Made by a program: the position numbers and the translations under genes. Positions 45,373 to 54,141 of a DNA stretch of 64,000 bases are shown piece by piece. Where the stretch lies: contig NZ_SPQN01000005.1 in the NCBI RefSeq assembly GCF_004571065.1, positions 46,968 through 110,967 of the forward strand, in the 5' to 3' direction. This DNA is from Geodermatophilus sp. DF01-2 (GTDB lineage Bacteria > Actinomycetota > Actinomycetes > Mycobacteriales > Geodermatophilaceae). Numbering within the stretch: the stretch's first letter is position 1; every line of letters starts with the position of its first letter. Under the pieces are notes generated by a model, which saw only the letters and a program-made list of their open reading frames with translations, made no database searches and was not told the origin of the DNA.

Positions 45373-46698
45373 ATGGCGGATGACCCATGGGGCACGTCGC
45401 GGGCGCGTGGGTGCTCAGGAACCGCCGGGTCGGCCACGGGGCAGGCATGGTCGCTCCTGCGGCTACTCGTCGAGGCGTCGGCCGCTGCGGACGAGCTGGC
45501 CGCAGGTGACCTCCGGGCCCGCATACCGGTCGCCGACGAGGTCCACGTCGACGACCTCTCCTCCTCCTTCAACCGCATGGCCGACGTCATCGAGGAACGC
45601 GTCTCCCGTGCCGAGCGGTTCGCGGCAGACGTCAGCCACGACCTGCGGGCGCCACTGACCACGCTGGCCGGCGCCGCGGCGATCCTGGCCGAGGCCCGGG
45701 CCCGGCTGAGCCCGGTCGAGGCCGAGGCCGTCGAGCTGCTCACCGCCGAGCTGCACCGCTTCCAGCGCCTCGTCGACGACCTGCTGCAGCTGGCCCACGT
45801 CCGGTCGGCGCCGTCCGAACCGGTGCTGGACACCTTCCCGCTCGACGACCTGGTCCGCGCCGTGGTCGCCGGCTCGCCCGAGCCGCAGGTGCCCGTGCAC
45901 GTGGAGGCGGGGGCGGCAGGTCGGGCGGTCGTCACGGACAAGCGGCGGCTGCGCCGCGCGTTGGAGAACCTGCTGCAGAACGCGCGGGTGCATGCCGGCG
46001 GCCCCACCGCCGTCCGGATCGGCCTGGCGGACGGCCACGCCTGCGTGGCGGTCGAGGACGCAGGTCCAGGGGTCCCCGAGGCCGAGCGGGAGTGGATCTT
46101 CGAGCCGTTCCGGCGCGGCGAAGCGGCGAGCAGGACCGGCACCGGGCTGGGGCTGACCCTCGTCCGCCAGCACCTCACCGCGGTCGGTGGCTCGGTGGAG
46201 GTCGAGGACGGCCCCGGCGGCGGGGCCCGGTTCGTCCTCCGGCTCCCCGTGGGGGCGGGTCCGTCGGACGTGGCCGGGCCGACGTCCGACGCACCCGTGC
46301 GCCCCGGCAGCAGCACGTCCGCCGGTCCGGCCCCCCACCGCTCCGACCTCGGTCCGGCACCGGGGCCCACGGACAGCATCGAGGCACGCGTCCACGCCGA
46401 CCTCGTCCGGGTCGTCGTCTCCGGGGAGTTCGACATGAGCTGCGTCGAGCAGGCCGAGGCCGTCCACCGGGTCGTGGTGCAGGCGCGCCGCCCGGTGATC
46501 GTCGACACCTCGGGGGTCACGTTCGCCGGCGCGAGTCTCGCCCGCGTCCTCGTTCGCCTCCGGCGCGCGGCCTCGGCCTGGCGACTGGAGGGGACGAGCG
46601 CGCCGGTGCTGCGCCTGCTGCGGCTCACCGGCCTGACCCACCTGCTCGAGCCGGCCGGCGACTGCCCGACCGCGACCCGGCGGGACGGCCGCGGCTGA
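45373..46698 (+). CDS. Histidine kinase without membrane sensor, with C-terminal STAS-like domain
   Basis: A 441-residue kinase. It opens in a HAMP-like segment (about 35-80, AAGDLRARIPVADEVHVDDL), then HisKA with H89 in DVSHDLRAPL, N-box ALENLLQNARVH, G1 VEDAGPGVPE, G2 TGTGLGLTLV. After a Pro/Ser linker comes a STAS/anti-anti-sigma-like domain (about 335-430, ADLVRVVVSGEFDMSC, VIVDTSGVTFAGASLARVL). ATG 45373 follows GGGAG. There is no transmembrane segment before the HAMP, so it may be N-terminally truncated or adapted to a cytoplasmic role. No response regulator adjoins it. Confidence 0.85.
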   Translation: MADDPWGTSRARGCSGTAGSATGQAWSLLRLLVEASAAADELAAGDLRARIPVADEVHVDDLSSSFNRMADVIEERVSRAERFAADVSHDLRAPLTTLAGAAAILAEARARLSPVEAEAVELLTAELHRFQRLVDDLLQLAHVRSAPSEPVLDTFPLDDLVRAVVAGSPEPQVPVHVEAGAAGRAVVTDKRRLRRALENLLQNARVHAGGPTAVRIGLADGHACVAVEDAGPGVPEAEREWIFEPFRRGEAASRTGTGLGLTLVRQHLTAVGGSVEVEDGPGGGARFVLRLPVGAGPSDVAGPTSDAPVRPGSSTSAGPAPHRSDLGPAPGPTDSIEARVHADLVRVVVSGEFDMSCVEQAEAVHRVVVQARRPVIVDTSGVTFAGASLARVLVRLRRAASAWRLEGTSAPVLRLLRLTGLTHLLEPAGDCPTATRRDGRG

Positions 46699-46824
46699 CC
46701 TCGGCGGAGGTCCGCGAGAGCTCACAGCGGTCTCCCGGCTCACGCCGACCCCTTCGCCGGATCCTCCCGCGCTCTGCGGACGCGCTCGAGCCGGCCATGC
46801 ATCCGAGCAGTCGGCAGAGCGCTG

Positions 46825-47082
46825 TCAGGCCGCGGACCCGGTGTCGCCGGCCCGCAGGTACAGCTCGTGCAGTCCGCCGAGCGTCTGTTCCGGCCCCGCG
46901 CTCTCGTCGGCGAGGCGTACGCCGAGCTCCTCGACGGCCACGAGGGCTTCCAGCCGTTGGATCGAGTCCAGCTCCAGGTCGTCGTTCAGCCGGCTGCCCG
47001 GGCCGGCGCCGGACAGGTCCACCTCGAGCTGCTCGGTCAGGTAGTCGCGGAAGGCCCCGAAGGACATCGGCTGATCGTTCAT
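46825..47082 (-). CDS. Acyl carrier protein
   Basis: An 85-residue carrier protein. The phosphopantetheine site is S40 in NDDLELDSIQRLEALV, where most have DSL. Last gene of a six-gene minus-strand operon (53365 to 46825); its ATG overlaps the ligase stop by four bases. It probably carries the acyl or aryl unit for the ligase and condensation domain. The PPTase at 56027 could activate it. Confidence 0.9.
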   Translation of the reverse strand: MNDQPMSFGAFRDYLTEQLEVDLSGAGPGSRLNDDLELDSIQRLEALVAVEELGVRLADESAGPEQTLGGLHELYLRAGDTGSAA

Positions 47083-48653
47083 CCCTCGATTCCCTCACGT
47101 GTGCCCCGCCCCGACATCTCGGCCACCGCCTGCTCGCGGAGCAGGTGCCGCCGCACCTCGCCGTACTCGTTGACCGGCAACTCGGGGACGATCCGTACCC
47201 GGTCGGGCCGGCGGGCCGGCGCCAGGCCGGCGCGGCAGTGCCGGCGGATGTCGTCGGCGGTCAGCTCTCGTCCGTCGACCGGGACGGCGAACACCCACAC
47301 CTGCTGGTCCCCGTGCACGGGCACGCCCACCACCGCGCAGCGCTGCACCGCGGGAACCTCGGCCACGACCCGCTCGACCTCGGCCGGGTGGATGTTCTGG
47401 CCGCCCCGGACGACCAGGTCGTCGACCCGGCCGAGGATCCGGATGTTCCCGTCGCCGTCGGCGACCGCCAGGTCCCGGGTGCGCAGCCACGGTGCGTCCT
47501 CGGGTGCGTCCGGAGGGCGGCAGAGCAGCTCGCCCGGCGTCCCGGCGGGCAGCTCGGCGCCGTGCTCGTCGACGACGCGCACCGCCGTGCCGGGGAACGG
47601 GCGTCCCACGGTCTCGGCCTGGGTGCGCAGCGAGTCCTCCAGCCGGGTGGCCAGCACTCCGCCGCCGAGCTCGGTGGAGCCGTAGCCCACCGTCACCGCG
47701 CAGGAGAAGCGATCGCGGGCCCGCGTCACCAGGTCCGGGGACGCCGGGCCACCGCCGAGGCCGAGGACCAGCAGGGAGGACAGGTCGTAGGGGGAGAGGT
47801 CCTCCACCCGCAGCAGGAGTTCGGCCATCGCCGGCGTGCCGGCGAGCACGTTGACCCGGTGCCGGTCGACCAGTTCCAGGACGCGGCGGGGCGTGAACGC
47901 CGCGGTGGTGACCAGGTTGTGGCCCAGCAGCAGCGAGCCGGTGAGCACCTGGTGGCCGGCCATGCTGCGGAACGGGCTGGCGGTCAGCCAGGTCTGGCGG
48001 CCGGCGGCCCGCAGCAGCTTGCTGCCGTGCCGCGAGGCCACGGTGGCGACCCGCTTGACCCGCGTGACCGGGGAGCCGGCGAAGAAGGCGGCGTGCAGCC
48101 GTTGCAGGGCCAGCAGGGGGCGGACCAGCCCGTGGTGGGTGAGGGTCACCGGCTTGGGGGCCCCCGTGGTGCCGGAGGTGAAGAAGACCGCCGCCGGGTC
48201 GTCCCGGCGGCGCACGGCCGCGGGCGCGTGCACCGGTGCGGGACCGCCGGGCACCAGCCAGTTCCCGCCGCCCGTGAGGACGTCGAGCCGCCCGGTCCGT
48301 CCGGGGCGGGCCCGCTCGGCGACCGTGGCGCCCAGGTCGATCGCCGCATCGGCCTCGGCCAGCTCGCGGTCGGTCAGCCGGTCGTCCAGCGGTACGGCGA
48401 CGCCGCCGAGCAGGACCGTTCCGAAGAACGCCTCGACGTAGCCGATCCCGTTGGGCAGGAGCAGGCCGACGCGGTCACCAGGCCCGATCCCGGCCCCGCG
48501 GAGGGCCGCGGCGAACGCCTCGGCCCGCTCGGCGAGTCGGTGCAGCGTCACCTGCCCCCCGTCGTCGGCCAGCCAGGCGTTCCCGGCGGCGGCCACGGCG
48601 GCGTCGAACGCTTCCCCGAGGGTCATCGTCGGACGGAGGGACGGCTGCGACAT
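47079..48653 (-). CDS. Acyl-AMP ligase family protein, A10 lysine replaced by Glu
   Basis: A 524-residue ANL-family protein. Motifs: A3 FFTSGTTGAPKPVTLTHHG, A5 VGYGSTELGGG, A7 LRTRDLAVADGDGN and A8 GRVDDLVVRGGQNIHPAEVE. The C-terminal A10 motif reads LPVNEYGEVRRHLL, with Glu where the near-universal catalytic Lys (GK) should be; I re-read this from the DNA. That Lys is needed for adenylation, so the protein may be impaired or do only the transfer half-reaction. ATG 48653 has GGAG nearby. It precedes the ACP. Confidence 0.88.
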   Translation of the reverse strand: MSQPSLRPTMTLGEAFDAAVAAAGNAWLADDGGQVTLHRLAERAEAFAAALRGAGIGPGDRVGLLLPNGIGYVEAFFGTVLLGGVAVPLDDRLTDRELAEADAAIDLGATVAERARPGRTGRLDVLTGGGNWLVPGGPAPVHAPAAVRRRDDPAAVFFTSGTTGAPKPVTLTHHGLVRPLLALQRLHAAFFAGSPVTRVKRVATVASRHGSKLLRAAGRQTWLTASPFRSMAGHQVLTGSLLLGHNLVTTAAFTPRRVLELVDRHRVNVLAGTPAMAELLLRVEDLSPYDLSSLLVLGLGGGPASPDLVTRARDRFSCAVTVGYGSTELGGGVLATRLEDSLRTQAETVGRPFPGTAVRVVDEHGAELPAGTPGELLCRPPDAPEDAPWLRTRDLAVADGDGNIRILGRVDDLVVRGGQNIHPAEVERVVAEVPAVQRCAVVGVPVHGDQQVWVFAVPVDGRELTADDIRRHCRAGLAPARRPDRVRIVPELPVNEYGEVRRHLLREQAVAEMSGRGTREGIEG

Positions 48654-48688
48654 GGGGTCTCCGGATCGGGACGGGTGGCACGGGCGGG

Positions 48689-49882
48689 TCAGTGCAGGTG
48701 CACGAGCAGCCGGCGCGGGCTGCGGAGCACCTCGCCCTCCGGCGGTGGCGAACCGGCGGCCAGCCGGATCTCCGGAAAACGGGCGAGGAGGGCCTGGAGG
48801 CAGCCGGCGACCTCGGCCCGGGCCAGCCGCCACCCCAGACAGCGGTGGGCCCCTGAGCCGAACGCCAGGTGCCCCGGCGGGCCCACGGGCCGGGTGAGGT
48901 CGAAGCGGTCCGGGGCGGGGAAGACCCGCTCGTCCCGGTTGGCCGACCCGAGGTGGACCAGCACGGTGGCACCTGCCGGGATCGGTGTGCCGGCGACCTG
49001 CGTGGCGCGCTCGGCCCGGCGTGAAGTCACCTGGACCGGAGCCTCCCAGCGCAGCGACTCGTCGACCGCCGCGCCGGCGAGTGCGGAATCCGCCCGCACC
49101 GCCTCCTGCACGACGGGGTCGGACAGCACCGCGTACAGGCAGGTGGCGATGGCGGGGACCGCCGTCTCCGTGCCGGCCCAGGTCAGCAGCAGCAGGGACG
49201 CGACCACCTCGGCCTCGTCCAGGGGGCGGCCGTCGACCTCTGCCCGGGCCAAGGCGGCGACCAGGCCGTCCCGGGCCCCGGCCCCGCGCACCAGGTCGGT
49301 GTAGCTCCGACGCAGCCCCCGGGCCGCCCGCAGGGCTCCGCGGGGATCGGTGAGGAAGCCGGCGGCGGCCGACGCCAGCGCGGCGACGGCTCGCCACTCC
49401 TCCTCGGGCAGGCCCAGCAGCCGGACGAGGACCCGGGCCGGCACGTTCCCCGCGAGCAGCGGCACGAGGTCGACCGGCCCCTCGGCGGCCGCCGCGAGGG
49501 CGGCGACCCGCTCGGCGACGACCGCCTGCACCACGTCGGCCACCCCGGGCGCACCCGGTGAGAGGTGCCCGGCCACCACGCGCCGCAGGGCCCGCCGCGC
49601 CCGCGGGGCCAGCGTGAGCATCGACCGGCCGAGGACGGCGCCGTAGCGCTCCTCGACCACGCCGAGGGAGAACCCGGCGTCGTCGGCCAGGACGGCCACC
49701 GCGTCCCCGTAGCGGTAGACGAGCCACACCGGCTCCGCGCCGGGGACGGCGGCGATCGGCTCCACCGGGGTGCGCGCCCGCCGGGCGGCCAGCCAGGCGG
49801 AGCGCTGCTCTGCGTCCACGCCGTCGTGCAGCTGCAGCGGGAACCAGTCGCTGGGCCGCGGCCCGGCCTCGGCGGCGGTCAC
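48689..49882 (-). CDS. Cytochrome P450
   Basis: A 397-residue bacterial P450 of class I type. I-helix oxygen site LLTWAGTETAVPA, K-helix ExxR in DESLRWEAPVQ, haem ligand C348 in FGSGAHRCLGWRLAR. GTG 49882 overlaps the condensation gene stop by four bases. In this operon it most likely oxidises a carrier-bound or released product. Redox partners are not nearby. Confidence 0.95.
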   Translation of the reverse strand: MTAAEAGPRPSDWFPLQLHDGVDAEQRSAWLAARRARTPVEPIAAVPGAEPVWLVYRYGDAVAVLADDAGFSLGVVEERYGAVLGRSMLTLAPRARRALRRVVAGHLSPGAPGVADVVQAVVAERVAALAAAAEGPVDLVPLLAGNVPARVLVRLLGLPEEEWRAVAALASAAAGFLTDPRGALRAARGLRRSYTDLVRGAGARDGLVAALARAEVDGRPLDEAEVVASLLLLTWAGTETAVPAIATCLYAVLSDPVVQEAVRADSALAGAAVDESLRWEAPVQVTSRRAERATQVAGTPIPAGATVLVHLGSANRDERVFPAPDRFDLTRPVGPPGHLAFGSGAHRCLGWRLARAEVAGCLQALLARFPEIRLAAGSPPPEGEVLRSPRRLLVHLH

Positions 49883-51225
49883 CGCGGGCCTCCCGCGAGC
49901 CGGCCCAGCGGCCGCCGCGGATCGGTGAGGCCCTGGCTCAGCACGGCCTCCCACGAGTCCACCGCCCGAGCAACGTCCCCGCGGCTCCACAGCCCGGGGT
50001 CGAAGAGGACGGCGACGTCGTGCCTCCGCCCTCGTCTCTCGACGGTGACGTCGAGGTCGATCGGCACGGCCCACGGGTGGGGCTCGTCGACGTCGGACGC
50101 CGGGAAGGTGGGCAGCACCCGGCCGACGAGCCCGTCGAGGACGAGGTCGGAGGGGGAGAAGTACTGCACCAGCGTGGCCGGCCGCCGGCCGCGCAGCAGC
50201 GCCACCGCCAGCCGCGGTGCAGTCTGCAGCAGCTGGAGGAAGGGGACGTCGCGGTGGGCCATGGCCGCCAGCACCGTGGTCCGGACCGCCCCGATCGCGT
50301 CGCCGAGCGGCCGGGTGCGGTCCAGCCGCAGCCGCAGCGGCAGCGGCTCGGCCAGGAAGCCGATCGTGCGGCGCTCGCCGGCCGAGCGCCCGCCGTCGAC
50401 GGTGAAGAGGGTGGCGTCGAGGTCGTCGGCGGACCGGCCGTCGTCCAGGAGCGCGCCCAGCGCGGCGAGCAGCACCATGTACGGCGAGGCGCGGTGCCGG
50501 TCGGTGAGCTCCAGCAGCGCCTCGGACGCCGCGTCGGACAGTGGTCGGGCCAGCAGACCGGTGGCCCCACCGGGGGTCCGGCCGGAGCCGGGGGCCGGGA
50601 GGCTCCCCCGCCGGGCGCCGGCCAGTTCGGCCTGCCACCAGGCGCTGAGCTCGCCGTCGCGCTCCGAGGGAGCGCAGCTGCGGGCCGCGACCAGCTCGGC
50701 GTACCGGGGCGGAGGCGGGGGCAGCGGCCGGCCGGAGCGCAGCGCCGAGTAGAGCTCCGCGGTCTCCTGCTGGAGGGCGTCGAGCGCGGCGGCGTCGCCG
50801 GCCCAGTGGTGCAGCCCCAGCAGCAGGACGCCGCCGGCGCCCGGCCGGGAGAGCCACACCCCGCGCAGCAGCGGCCCGGCCGCCAGGTCGTAGGGGGCCG
50901 TGGCGGCGGCCAGCACCGCACGTCGCGTCTCCTCGTCCCCCGCGCCGGGTGGCAGGGCGGCCACCGCGACGGTCACCGGGGAGGGGAGCCGCGGCTCCGG
51001 GACCACGCCGTCCCCGCCGGGTCGGGGGAGGGTCCGCACGGCGTCGTGCCGCTCGACGACCGCGGTCAGCACCCGGCCCAGCAGGTCCAGGTCGGGCTGC
51101 TCGTCGAAGACGAACGCCCGGCGGACCCCGCAGCGGGGGTCGAGCACCGTCCCCGGGCGCATCCGCTCGGCCAGCGAGAGCACCTGCTGCGGCCAGGACA
51201 GCCCCGGTCCACCGGGGGTCAGCAC
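49879..51225 (-). CDS. Free-standing NRPS condensation-domain protein
   Basis: A 448-residue single condensation domain. The active-site motif is LLLGLHHWAGDAAALDAL, so HHxxxDG with final Gly changed to Ala and the catalytic second His kept. Other marks: LSWPQQVLSLAERM (C1-like), VPFLQLLQTAPR, VQYFSP. GTG 51225 overlaps the thioesterase gene by seven bases. It should join a donor acyl-carrier to an acceptor on the partner carrier, as an amide or ester. The partners are the T-A protein and the ACP of this operon. Confidence 0.85.
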   Translation of the reverse strand: MLTPGGPGLSWPQQVLSLAERMRPGTVLDPRCGVRRAFVFDEQPDLDLLGRVLTAVVERHDAVRTLPRPGGDGVVPEPRLPSPVTVAVAALPPGAGDEETRRAVLAAATAPYDLAAGPLLRGVWLSRPGAGGVLLLGLHHWAGDAAALDALQQETAELYSALRSGRPLPPPPPRYAELVAARSCAPSERDGELSAWWQAELAGARRGSLPAPGSGRTPGGATGLLARPLSDAASEALLELTDRHRASPYMVLLAALGALLDDGRSADDLDATLFTVDGGRSAGERRTIGFLAEPLPLRLRLDRTRPLGDAIGAVRTTVLAAMAHRDVPFLQLLQTAPRLAVALLRGRRPATLVQYFSPSDLVLDGLVGRVLPTFPASDVDEPHPWAVPIDLDVTVERRGRRHDVAVLFDPGLWSRGDVARAVDSWEAVLSQGLTDPRRPLGRLAGGPR

Positions 51226-51740
51226 GCGGCGCCCGCCAGCCCGGTGCCGGGAACCCCTGCCCGGGGGAGCATCCGCGTGGTGATCGCGGCCCGCCCCACG
51301 GTCCGCCCTCCGTCGTCGGTGACCACGCACTCCGTCCGCGCCGTCCGCCGCCCGACCTCGGCCACCCGGGCCTCGGCGCGGACCCGCGTCCCGGACGGCT
51401 GGGCGCGGAAGTCGATCTCAGCCCGCACGGTGACCAGGCCGTAGCGGGTGACGTCGACCGCGCCGCTGGTGGCCACGGCCACGTTCGCCGCGACGTCCAC
51501 GAGGGTGGCGAGCACGCCGCCGTGCAGCGGCCCGGCCAGGCTGCGGCTGCGCTCGGTCAGCGGCAGCTCGACGACGACCGGCCGCAGCCCGGTCAGCTCC
51601 AGCCCGAGGTGGTCGTGCAGCGGCAGCCGGAGCCCGGCCTGCAGCACCTCGAGCGGCACGTCCTCCAGCGTTCCGCGGCCCAGGCGCGCCGCCACCTGCG
51701 GGTCGCCGGCCACGGGGGGCCGATCGTCGCCACCGCTCAC
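51219..51740 (-). CDS. PaaI-type hotdog thioesterase
   Basis: A 173-residue hotdog-fold protein. Signature SLAGPLHGGVLATLVDVAAN carries the HGG motif of PaaI/YbgC thioesterases; the beta strands VRAEIDFRAQPSGTRVRA and GRRTARTECVV follow. GTG 51740 overlaps the T-A stop by four bases. It may release the product or clear misloaded carriers, replacing an NRPS TE domain. Confidence 0.85.
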   Translation of the reverse strand: MSGGDDRPPVAGDPQVAARLGRGTLEDVPLEVLQAGLRLPLHDHLGLELTGLRPVVVELPLTERSRSLAGPLHGGVLATLVDVAANVAVATSGAVDVTRYGLVTVRAEIDFRAQPSGTRVRAEARVAEVGRRTARTECVVTDDGGRTVGRAAITTRMLPRAGVPGTGLAGAAC

Positions 51741-53365
51741 TGCGGCAGCTCCGTGCGGGCGAGCTTGCCGTTCGGCGTCCTCGGGAGCGCGGCCAGCTGC
51801 ACCACGCGAGTGGGGATCTTGTAGCCGCTGAGCCGGTCGGCGAGGGCACGCACCAGGTCGGCCCGGGTCACCGGCCGGTCGGCGACGACGTAGGCGCACA
51901 CCTCCGTCCGGCCCGGGCCCAGGGGGACGCCGATCACGGCGCAGTCGGTCAGCCCCAGTGCCTCCCGGCAGGCGGTCTCCACCTCCCGCGGGTCGACCTT
52001 GGTGCCGCCCACGTTGAGCTGGTCGTCCAGGCGGCCGCGCAGGAACAGGTGGCCGTCGGCGCGGACCTCGGCCAGGTCGCCGGTGCGGAACCAGCCGTCG
52101 CGGAACCGCTGTGCAGTCAGCTCCGGATCGCCGGCGTAGCCGTTCGCCAGCGCCGGCGACCGGATGAACAGTTCCCCGACGCCGGTCTCGACGAGCACTC
52201 CGTCGTCCCCCCGGACCCGGACCTCGACGCCGGACAGGGGACGGCCGACCGACCCGGGCACCCCCGCGACGTTGTCGCTGACGTGGCCGGTCTCGCTCGT
52301 GCCGTAGCCGTCGGTCAGCGCCACCCCCGTCCGCTCCTGCCACTGGCGGGCCAGCGCAGCGGGCAGCGGCTCGCCGCTCACCACGGCCAGGCGCAGGGCC
52401 GGCAGTGCGGCACCGCCCGCGAGCAGGAAGCGGTAGGCCGTGCCCACACCCATGGTCACCGTGACCGCATGCTGTCCGGCGGTGGCCGAGAGGCCGGCAG
52501 GGGTCAGCGGCAGCGAGGGCAGCACGACGGTGGCGCCGCCCAGCAGCCCGGTCATCAGGCCGCCCCCCAGGCCGAAGCCCCAGTGCAGCGGCGCGGTGAC
52601 CAGGTAACGGTCGCCGGGGCGGATGCCGAGGCCCTCGGCCTGGCGCCGACGGATGACCACCATCCCGTCGTCGGGGGAGAGCACGACCTTGGGCCGACCG
52701 GTGGACCCGGAGGTGGTCACCCCGTGCACCGCATCCGCTCCGAGGACTCCGCTGCCGGCTTCGAACTCGCCGGCGAAGAGCTGCCAGGCCCGCTGCTCCT
52801 CCGCGGCGGTGGCCCCCGGATCCACCAGGAGCGTCGGGGCCCGCCGGGCCAGGTGCTCCAGCACGTTGCGGGCACCGGCGACGGTGGTGGCCACGCGCAG
52901 CCGTCGGAGCTCCCCGGCACCTCGGTCGGCGGTCACCGCACCTGTCACCAACTTGACAACTTCGGCGTAGCTGAGGACCCCGTCCGGTCCCACGACCGCC
53001 GGTCGTTCCGGGTCGGGCTCGGCCGCCGCGGCCAGCAGCCCGGGCAGGTCGGCCGGACCGGTCGGCACGTCCGGGCCCACCACCAGCGTCCGGAGCCCGG
53101 CCAGGGTGGGGTCGGCGTAGAAGGCCTCGACGGGAACGTGCACCCCCAGCCGTGCGGCGACCCGCTCGAGCAGGACCTCGACGAGGAGCGAGGAGCCTCC
53201 CTGCGCGAAGAACCCCTCCCGGTCGTCGACCCGCTCGGCGCCCAGCACGTCGGCGTAGATCTGACACAGGTCTGCAACATTGCCGGCCGCTGTGCCCTGC
53301 GGCGGCTCTCCAGGGAACGGACTCACCTCGCGACTCCTCCCGACACCTGCGACGGTCTGTGACAT
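51737..53365 (-). CDS. Carrier-adenylation (T-A) didomain protein
   Basis: A 542-residue protein with reversed order. A peptidyl-carrier domain comes first (about 28-95, GFFAQGGSSLLVEVLL, attachment S58), then an ANL adenylation domain: VTTSGSTGRPKVVLS, TDGYGTSETGHVSD, WFRTGDLAEVRADGH, GRLDDQLNVGGTKVDPREVE, and an intact A10 Lys in LPRTPNGKLA. The A domain resembles benzoate/aryl-CoA ligases more than amino-acid A domains. First gene of the operon, divergent from 53480. It probably activates and carries an aryl or acyl acid; substrate code not resolved. Confidence 0.85.
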   Translation of the reverse strand: MSQTVAGVGRSREVSPFPGEPPQGTAAGNVADLCQIYADVLGAERVDDREGFFAQGGSSLLVEVLLERVAARLGVHVPVEAFYADPTLAGLRTLVVGPDVPTGPADLPGLLAAAAEPDPERPAVVGPDGVLSYAEVVKLVTGAVTADRGAGELRRLRVATTVAGARNVLEHLARRAPTLLVDPGATAAEEQRAWQLFAGEFEAGSGVLGADAVHGVTTSGSTGRPKVVLSPDDGMVVIRRRQAEGLGIRPGDRYLVTAPLHWGFGLGGGLMTGLLGGATVVLPSLPLTPAGLSATAGQHAVTVTMGVGTAYRFLLAGGAALPALRLAVVSGEPLPAALARQWQERTGVALTDGYGTSETGHVSDNVAGVPGSVGRPLSGVEVRVRGDDGVLVETGVGELFIRSPALANGYAGDPELTAQRFRDGWFRTGDLAEVRADGHLFLRGRLDDQLNVGGTKVDPREVETACREALGLTDCAVIGVPLGPGRTEVCAYVVADRPVTRADLVRALADRLSGYKIPTRVVQLAALPRTPNGKLARTELPQ

Positions 53366-53479
53366 GGCGCACCCCGGAGCTCACGGGGGGCACACCGTAA
53401 CCACGAGCCGGAGCCGGTCGCACCCGAGCCGACGGGGTGCACCGGCCGCCGTCCAGCACACCCGAGGAGAGGACCAGCG

Positions 53480-54079
53480 GTGACCACGAACCGAGCTCAG
53501 ATCAACTACCGGGCGATCCGCAACATGGGGCTGGCCGCCTGGTGGGGCAGCTCCCTGATGGGGCTGGGATCCCTGCTCCGCGGCGTCGGCGGCGCCATCG
53601 ACGACCCCGTCGAGCGCGCCCGCGTCGTGGACGCCGGGTGGAAGGCCTCGCGGGGCCTGATCGCCGGCTCGGTGACCGCCTACGTGGTGGGCACCGGGAT
53701 GGTCCGCTACGACGGCAAGCCACTGCAGAACGGCGTGCCGCGGTGGCTGACCGACGGGCCGGAGAGCCCGCTCCGGGCCTTCCTGACCGCCACCGCGCTC
53801 GGTGCGGCCGTGGCCGCGCGGACGGTGCGGGAGAAGGGCGACCGCATGCTGCAGCAGGGGGGACAGACGTCGGGCACCGCGGGCCAGGTGACCGCCGGTG
53901 GGCAGGCCGGTACGTCGACGCAGGTCTCCCCGCAGACCCTGGAGCAGGCCCAGCGCATGGACCGGATCGGCCACGCGCTGCACGTGGCCGTCCCCGCCGC
54001 CACCGGCTGGCTCATGTACTCCCACCTCAAGCAGGACATGCGGGAGACCTCCGGTGTCCGGTCCGTGTTCCGCCGCTGA
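53480..54079 (+). CDS. Hypothetical protein with two weakly hydrophobic segments
   Basis: A 199-residue protein of unknown family. GTG 53480 follows GAGGAGAGG. Hydrophobic segments lie at about 18-40 (GLAAWWGSSLMGLGSLLRG) and 95-110 (FLTATALGAAVAART), with a Gly/Gln/Thr-rich linker at 125-150 and a final helix near 165-180. It may be membrane associated. It begins the plus-strand arm of the biosynthetic locus, 62 bases before the hydroxylase. The 114-base divergent spacer probably carries promoters for both arms. Confidence 0.65.
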   Translation: MTTNRAQINYRAIRNMGLAAWWGSSLMGLGSLLRGVGGAIDDPVERARVVDAGWKASRGLIAGSVTAYVVGTGMVRYDGKPLQNGVPRWLTDGPESPLRAFLTATALGAAVAARTVREKGDRMLQQGGQTSGTAGQVTAGGQAGTSTQVSPQTLEQAQRMDRIGHALHVAVPAATGWLMYSHLKQDMRETSGVRSVFRR

Positions 54080-54141
54080 CCGCGCGTGCTGAGGCGGAAC
54101 CGGGCAGCCGTCCGTGCGGCTCCGGTGACGGAGCGGTCGCG

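Noticed and set aside
43423..46698. A single 1,091-codon plus-strand open frame
   Set aside because: Its first ~650 codons are antisense to the metallophosphoesterase gene. Only the part from ATG 45373, a histidine kinase, is protein-like.
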